Below are positions 61,782 to 64,000 of a stretch of 64,000 nt of DNA, piece after piece; the stretch's first letter is position 1; each line of letters begins with the position of its first letter. Made by a program: the position numbers and the translations under genes. The notes under the pieces are model-generated. The model ran no database searches, was not told where the DNA came from, and saw only the letters and a list, made by a program, of their open reading frames with translations. The DNA comes from an uncultured Lachnospiraceae bacterium (GTDB lineage Bacteria; Bacillota; Clostridia; Lachnospirales; Lachnospiraceae), in assembly GCA_934437985.1 (NCBI GenBank), contig CAKSBI010000001.1, positions 133,579 to 197,578 on the forward strand, in the 5' to 3' direction.

Positions 61782-63694
61782 CTGCGTTCTGCCTTTTTGC
61801 GCTGCTTATCCGAGTACATCTTTTTGTCACACAGATTAAGATAATATTCAAGATTCCTTCCATCATCATATGTGTCTACAAGTATTGCGCCATAGCTTGC
61901 CCTGACCTTGTATTCGGCATCCTCTTTAGCGTTATTAGCATTAAGGAATTCATATACCTTCGCAATAAATGAGTTCATCTCATCCTCAGTGTAATCACTT
62001 GCAACCACATTAAACTCATCACCGCCAACTCTTGCACATATCTCCTTACCGGAAGATGCATAATCAAGCGCACCGGCCAGCACACGTATTGCAGCATCCC
62101 CTGCCTGATGTCCATGCGTATCATTAATATGTTTCATTCCATCCATATCAATACCCATAACCATCATTCCCGCACCACGTTCCATACAATCCTCATATAT
62201 AGACATTGCATTAATCTCAAATCCACGTCTGTTATACAGGTTCGTAAGCGGGTCACTGACATAAAGTGTCTCCAGCTCTTCAAGGGTCCTCTGTAATATT
62301 ACCTTATTATTAAATGAATCAAGGGCATTACTTATGTATGTGGAAAATGAATAATAGTCTCCCTTCAATCCGTAATAATCCGGATAACTGATCGCAGTAT
62401 ATCCATAATTCTTATCAAGAAAATGCAACGGTGTAAAATAATAAATCTGAGGTTCACCTTTAGCATATACAGCAGGAATAAGATCAGCCCTGCAAAATGT
62501 CTCAGGGCATTCCCTGTCCCTCACCCTGTCAATAATTGCCAGTGAACACATCATCTCGTCAGTATACCCATTATAACTAGGATATGGCTTCATTCTGTCT
62601 CCATCCGGTTCCATGTTAAGACATATAAAAAAGCTTCTGAAGTCTCCTACAATCCGCATATAATTATCTACAACATCCATGATCTCTTCCATTGAACCGG
62701 CATCCTCAAGCGCAACGGTCAGGAATCTCATATCCCTGAGTGAATATGCATTATCAGACCTGTTGTCATATGCACGCGCTTTCTTCTTAATGGTCTCCCA
62801 CACATCATGTTCATGGCATCCACATGAATCCCTGAGAACCGGCACCGGGGCGATCAGGCTCGAACCCTCAGCCTCAACCTCTCCCATAAACGCTTTATGA
62901 ATAGCATTAACAGCTTCCTTTCCCATCTCATCAAACGGAACATTCAACGACGTCAGTGATGGAACATAGTCTGCCGCATCCGAAATATTGTCAAAGCCCG
63001 ACACAAGAATATCATCAGGTATCTTATATCCCCTTTCAATCAGCTCATGCATTACAGTAAGCGCCATATAATCATTGGCACACACGATTACTTCCGGCAT
63101 ACCATAGTGCGAATTTGAAAAATGATCTACAGCTTCTTTCCCTTTTGCTTTCCAATAATCCCCATAAAAAATATAGCTCTCATCGTATTCAAGGCCATAT
63201 TCATCCATTGCATTCTTATAAGCAACAAGCCTCAGCTGGGCATCCAGCATCTCAATCTTACCGGTCATAAATGCAATCTTCTTACATCCATGTTCAACAG
63301 CAAAATGCCTGACTATCTCCCGTATTCCTGCCGCATCATCTGTAAGTATATTATAAAACCCACTAACCTGTGCACGGACAGATACACACGGTCCTTTGAC
63401 ATTATCCCGTATTCTCTTTTCTAATGACTTTTCAACATCCGGGGCATCAAACGAATCTTTCAGATATATAACTGCATCTATTTCAGAATAATCGGGCAGG
63501 TCAAATATCTCAAGCTGGCCGTCAACATATGACGTATGCTGGTCATAAGGATTATTCCAGTTAAATATAGCTACATTATATCCAAGTTTATATGCCTGAA
63601 CAGATATATTCTGACATATCACCCGCTGAAATTGTGACTGTGACTGCATCTCACAGACCAATACAGCAATTGTCTTCAATCCATTGTTATACAT
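61778..63694 (-). CDS. Diguanylate cyclase with LacI-type ligand-binding sensor
   Basis: 638 residues from the ATG at 63694 (GAAGGAGG upstream). No membrane helix or signal peptide. Residues 1-285 look like a LacI/PurR ligand-binding domain without its DNA-binding head (IAVLVCEMQSQSQFQRVI, IAFMTGKIEML, VICANDYMALTVM, VSGFDNISDAADYVPSLTSL). A GAF-like middle follows, then GGDEF (about 475-635) with active RVGGDEFNVV; no RxxD inhibitory site precedes it. It would make c-di-GMP in response to a small molecule, and its own mRNA carries a c-di-GMP riboswitch. Confidence 0.9.
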   Translation of the reverse strand: MYNNGLKTIAVLVCEMQSQSQFQRVICQNISVQAYKLGYNVAIFNWNNPYDQHTSYVDGQLEIFDLPDYSEIDAVIYLKDSFDAPDVEKSLEKRIRDNVKGPCVSVRAQVSGFYNILTDDAAGIREIVRHFAVEHGCKKIAFMTGKIEMLDAQLRLVAYKNAMDEYGLEYDESYIFYGDYWKAKGKEAVDHFSNSHYGMPEVIVCANDYMALTVMHELIERGYKIPDDILVSGFDNISDAADYVPSLTSLNVPFDEMGKEAVNAIHKAFMGEVEAEGSSLIAPVPVLRDSCGCHEHDVWETIKKKARAYDNRSDNAYSLRDMRFLTVALEDAGSMEEIMDVVDNYMRIVGDFRSFFICLNMEPDGDRMKPYPSYNGYTDEMMCSLAIIDRVRDRECPETFCRADLIPAVYAKGEPQIYYFTPLHFLDKNYGYTAISYPDYYGLKGDYYSFSTYISNALDSFNNKVILQRTLEELETLYVSDPLTNLYNRRGFEINAMSIYEDCMERGAGMMVMGIDMDGMKHINDTHGHQAGDAAIRVLAGALDYASSGKEICARVGGDEFNVVASDYTEDEMNSFIAKVYEFLNANNAKEDAEYKVRASYGAILVDTYDDGRNLEYYLNLCDKKMYSDKQRKKAERS

Positions 63695-63754
63695 CAAAGA
63701 TTCCTCCTTCATACCCGATATACGCTGTGAAACATATATTCTATCCTGATAAAA

Positions 63755-63786
63755 ACAAAAAATGCCAACACAAATCTGCCAGCATT
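63755..63786 (-). terminator. Attenuator of the diguanylate cyclase leader
   Basis: 10-bp stem with three G-T pairs, AATGCCAACA (63761-63770) / TGCCAGCATT (63777-63786) on the plus strand; T-rich run on the minus strand at 63751-63762. Directly follows the c-di-GMP aptamer. Confidence 0.65.
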
Positions 63787-63792
63787 CCCTAT

Positions 63793-63880
63793 ATGCAACC
63801 GGCTATCGTATCATACACCTGTCAATGTATGTTTTAGATCCTATGGCTTTGTGTCATTACCTTTCGATAATTTTACCAAG
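63793..63880 (-). promoter_or_regulatory. c-di-GMP-I (GEMM-I) riboswitch
   Basis: Minus-strand RNA: GGTAAA, a hairpin capped by CGAAAG, GACACAAAGCC (63845-63855), GGATCTAA, a second hairpin (ACATACATT/AGGTGTATG), then GATAGCCGGTTGC (63795-63807). The order GAAA tetraloop, GAC-CAAAGCC, CTAA receptor, GATAGCCGG-TTGC is the c-di-GMP-I core. GAC-A-CAAAG differs from the common GACGCAAAG and the P1 stem looks weak, so affinity is uncertain. It occupies most of the gene-free 63695-64000 interval. Confidence 0.85.
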
Positions 63881-63911
63881 ATTATTCTATTAATAAATTA
63901 ACATAAAATAT

Positions 63912-63940
63912 ATTTTAACAGTAATAACAGCTAAATTCAA
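63912..63940 (-). promoter_or_regulatory. Promoter of the riboswitch-cyclase transcript
   Basis: Minus strand: TTGAAT (63935-63940), 17-nt spacer, TAAAAT (63912-63917). Beyond it, 63941-64000 is AT-rich with no gene seen. Confidence 0.65.
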
Positions 63941-64000
63941 TACAATTTATAATTGTTTCTTTAATTAAAAATAATATTATTATTAAATACTCCGGCATCA

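Overview
The window is AT-rich, gene-dense bacterial chromosome. Strong AGGAGG-type ribosome binding sites, sigma-A-like promoters (TTGACA-17-TATAAT), anaerobic NrdD/NrdG, a DapL-type lysine pathway, YlbJ, TadA-type pilus genes, a two-module xylan arsenal and very Lachnospiraceae-like protein sequences point to an anaerobic, plant-polysaccharide-using Clostridia member (Lachnospiraceae; Butyrivibrio/Roseburia/Lachnospira-like is my inference, genus not resolvable here). No insertion sequence, phage, CRISPR array or rRNA was found. Three tRNA genes are present: Ser-CGA, Gly-GCC and Gln-CTG.

Region by region. 1-5040 (minus): a compact Tad/Flp-type pilus operon (tadA, tadB, tadC, a small Flp-like pilin, two TadE/F-like pseudopilins, a CpaB-like SAF protein, and a secreted protein cut by the window edge) with its own promoter and 125-nt leader. 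5354-25550 (minus): a 20-kb surface-polysaccharide locus. It holds rfbABCD for dTDP-L-rhamnose, rhamnosyltransferase-like GT2/GT4 enzymes, an ABC exporter (Wzm/Wzt type), a 1491-residue fused methyltransferase-GT2-GT2-WsaF-like enzyme, a DUF2142 membrane protein, a DPM1-like GT2 paired with a DUF2304 protein, GT8, an acyltransferase and a Wzx-type flippase. The gene set resembles rhamnan cell-wall polysaccharide loci with separately made side chains. 25654-32460: holA, tRNA-Ser, a hybrid histidine kinase with a probable ATA start, a GNAT acetyltransferase, tRNA-Gly, an HPt-cheB operon and mntP. 32535-39603: dapL diverging from mntP, dapA-dapB behind a lysine riboswitch, a CobA-like ATPase, a double-OB SSB-like protein, mtnN, apt and a histidine phosphatase. 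39754-49057: a second HPt gene with a two-receiver protein, typA, a secreted esterase, tmcAL, ylbJ, a coiled-coil protein and rsmD. 49253-58069: dut-nrdG-nrdD under a promoter bearing two NrdR boxes, a sigma-factor-like protein that lacks its promoter-reading parts, ilvNC with a clear promoter, and a 936-residue hybrid kinase. 58248-63940: a secreted GH10 xylanase, tRNA-Gln, an unknown membrane protein and a diguanylate cyclase preceded by a c-di-GMP-I riboswitch.

How it fits together. Signalling is dense: two hybrid kinases, two paralogous HPt proteins, a dual receiver and CheB have no DNA-binding output nearby, which suggests phosphorelay to partners elsewhere. c-di-GMP is both made (GGDEF) and sensed (riboswitch) at the right end, and Tad pili and surface glycan at the left are plausible targets. 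The most unusual items are the truncated sigma-like protein (52659-53498), the c-di-GMP riboswitch on the cyclase gene, the NrdR operator pair, the back-to-back mntP/dapL promoters whose -35 boxes form one palindrome, the ATA-start kinase and the giant fused glycosyltransferase.
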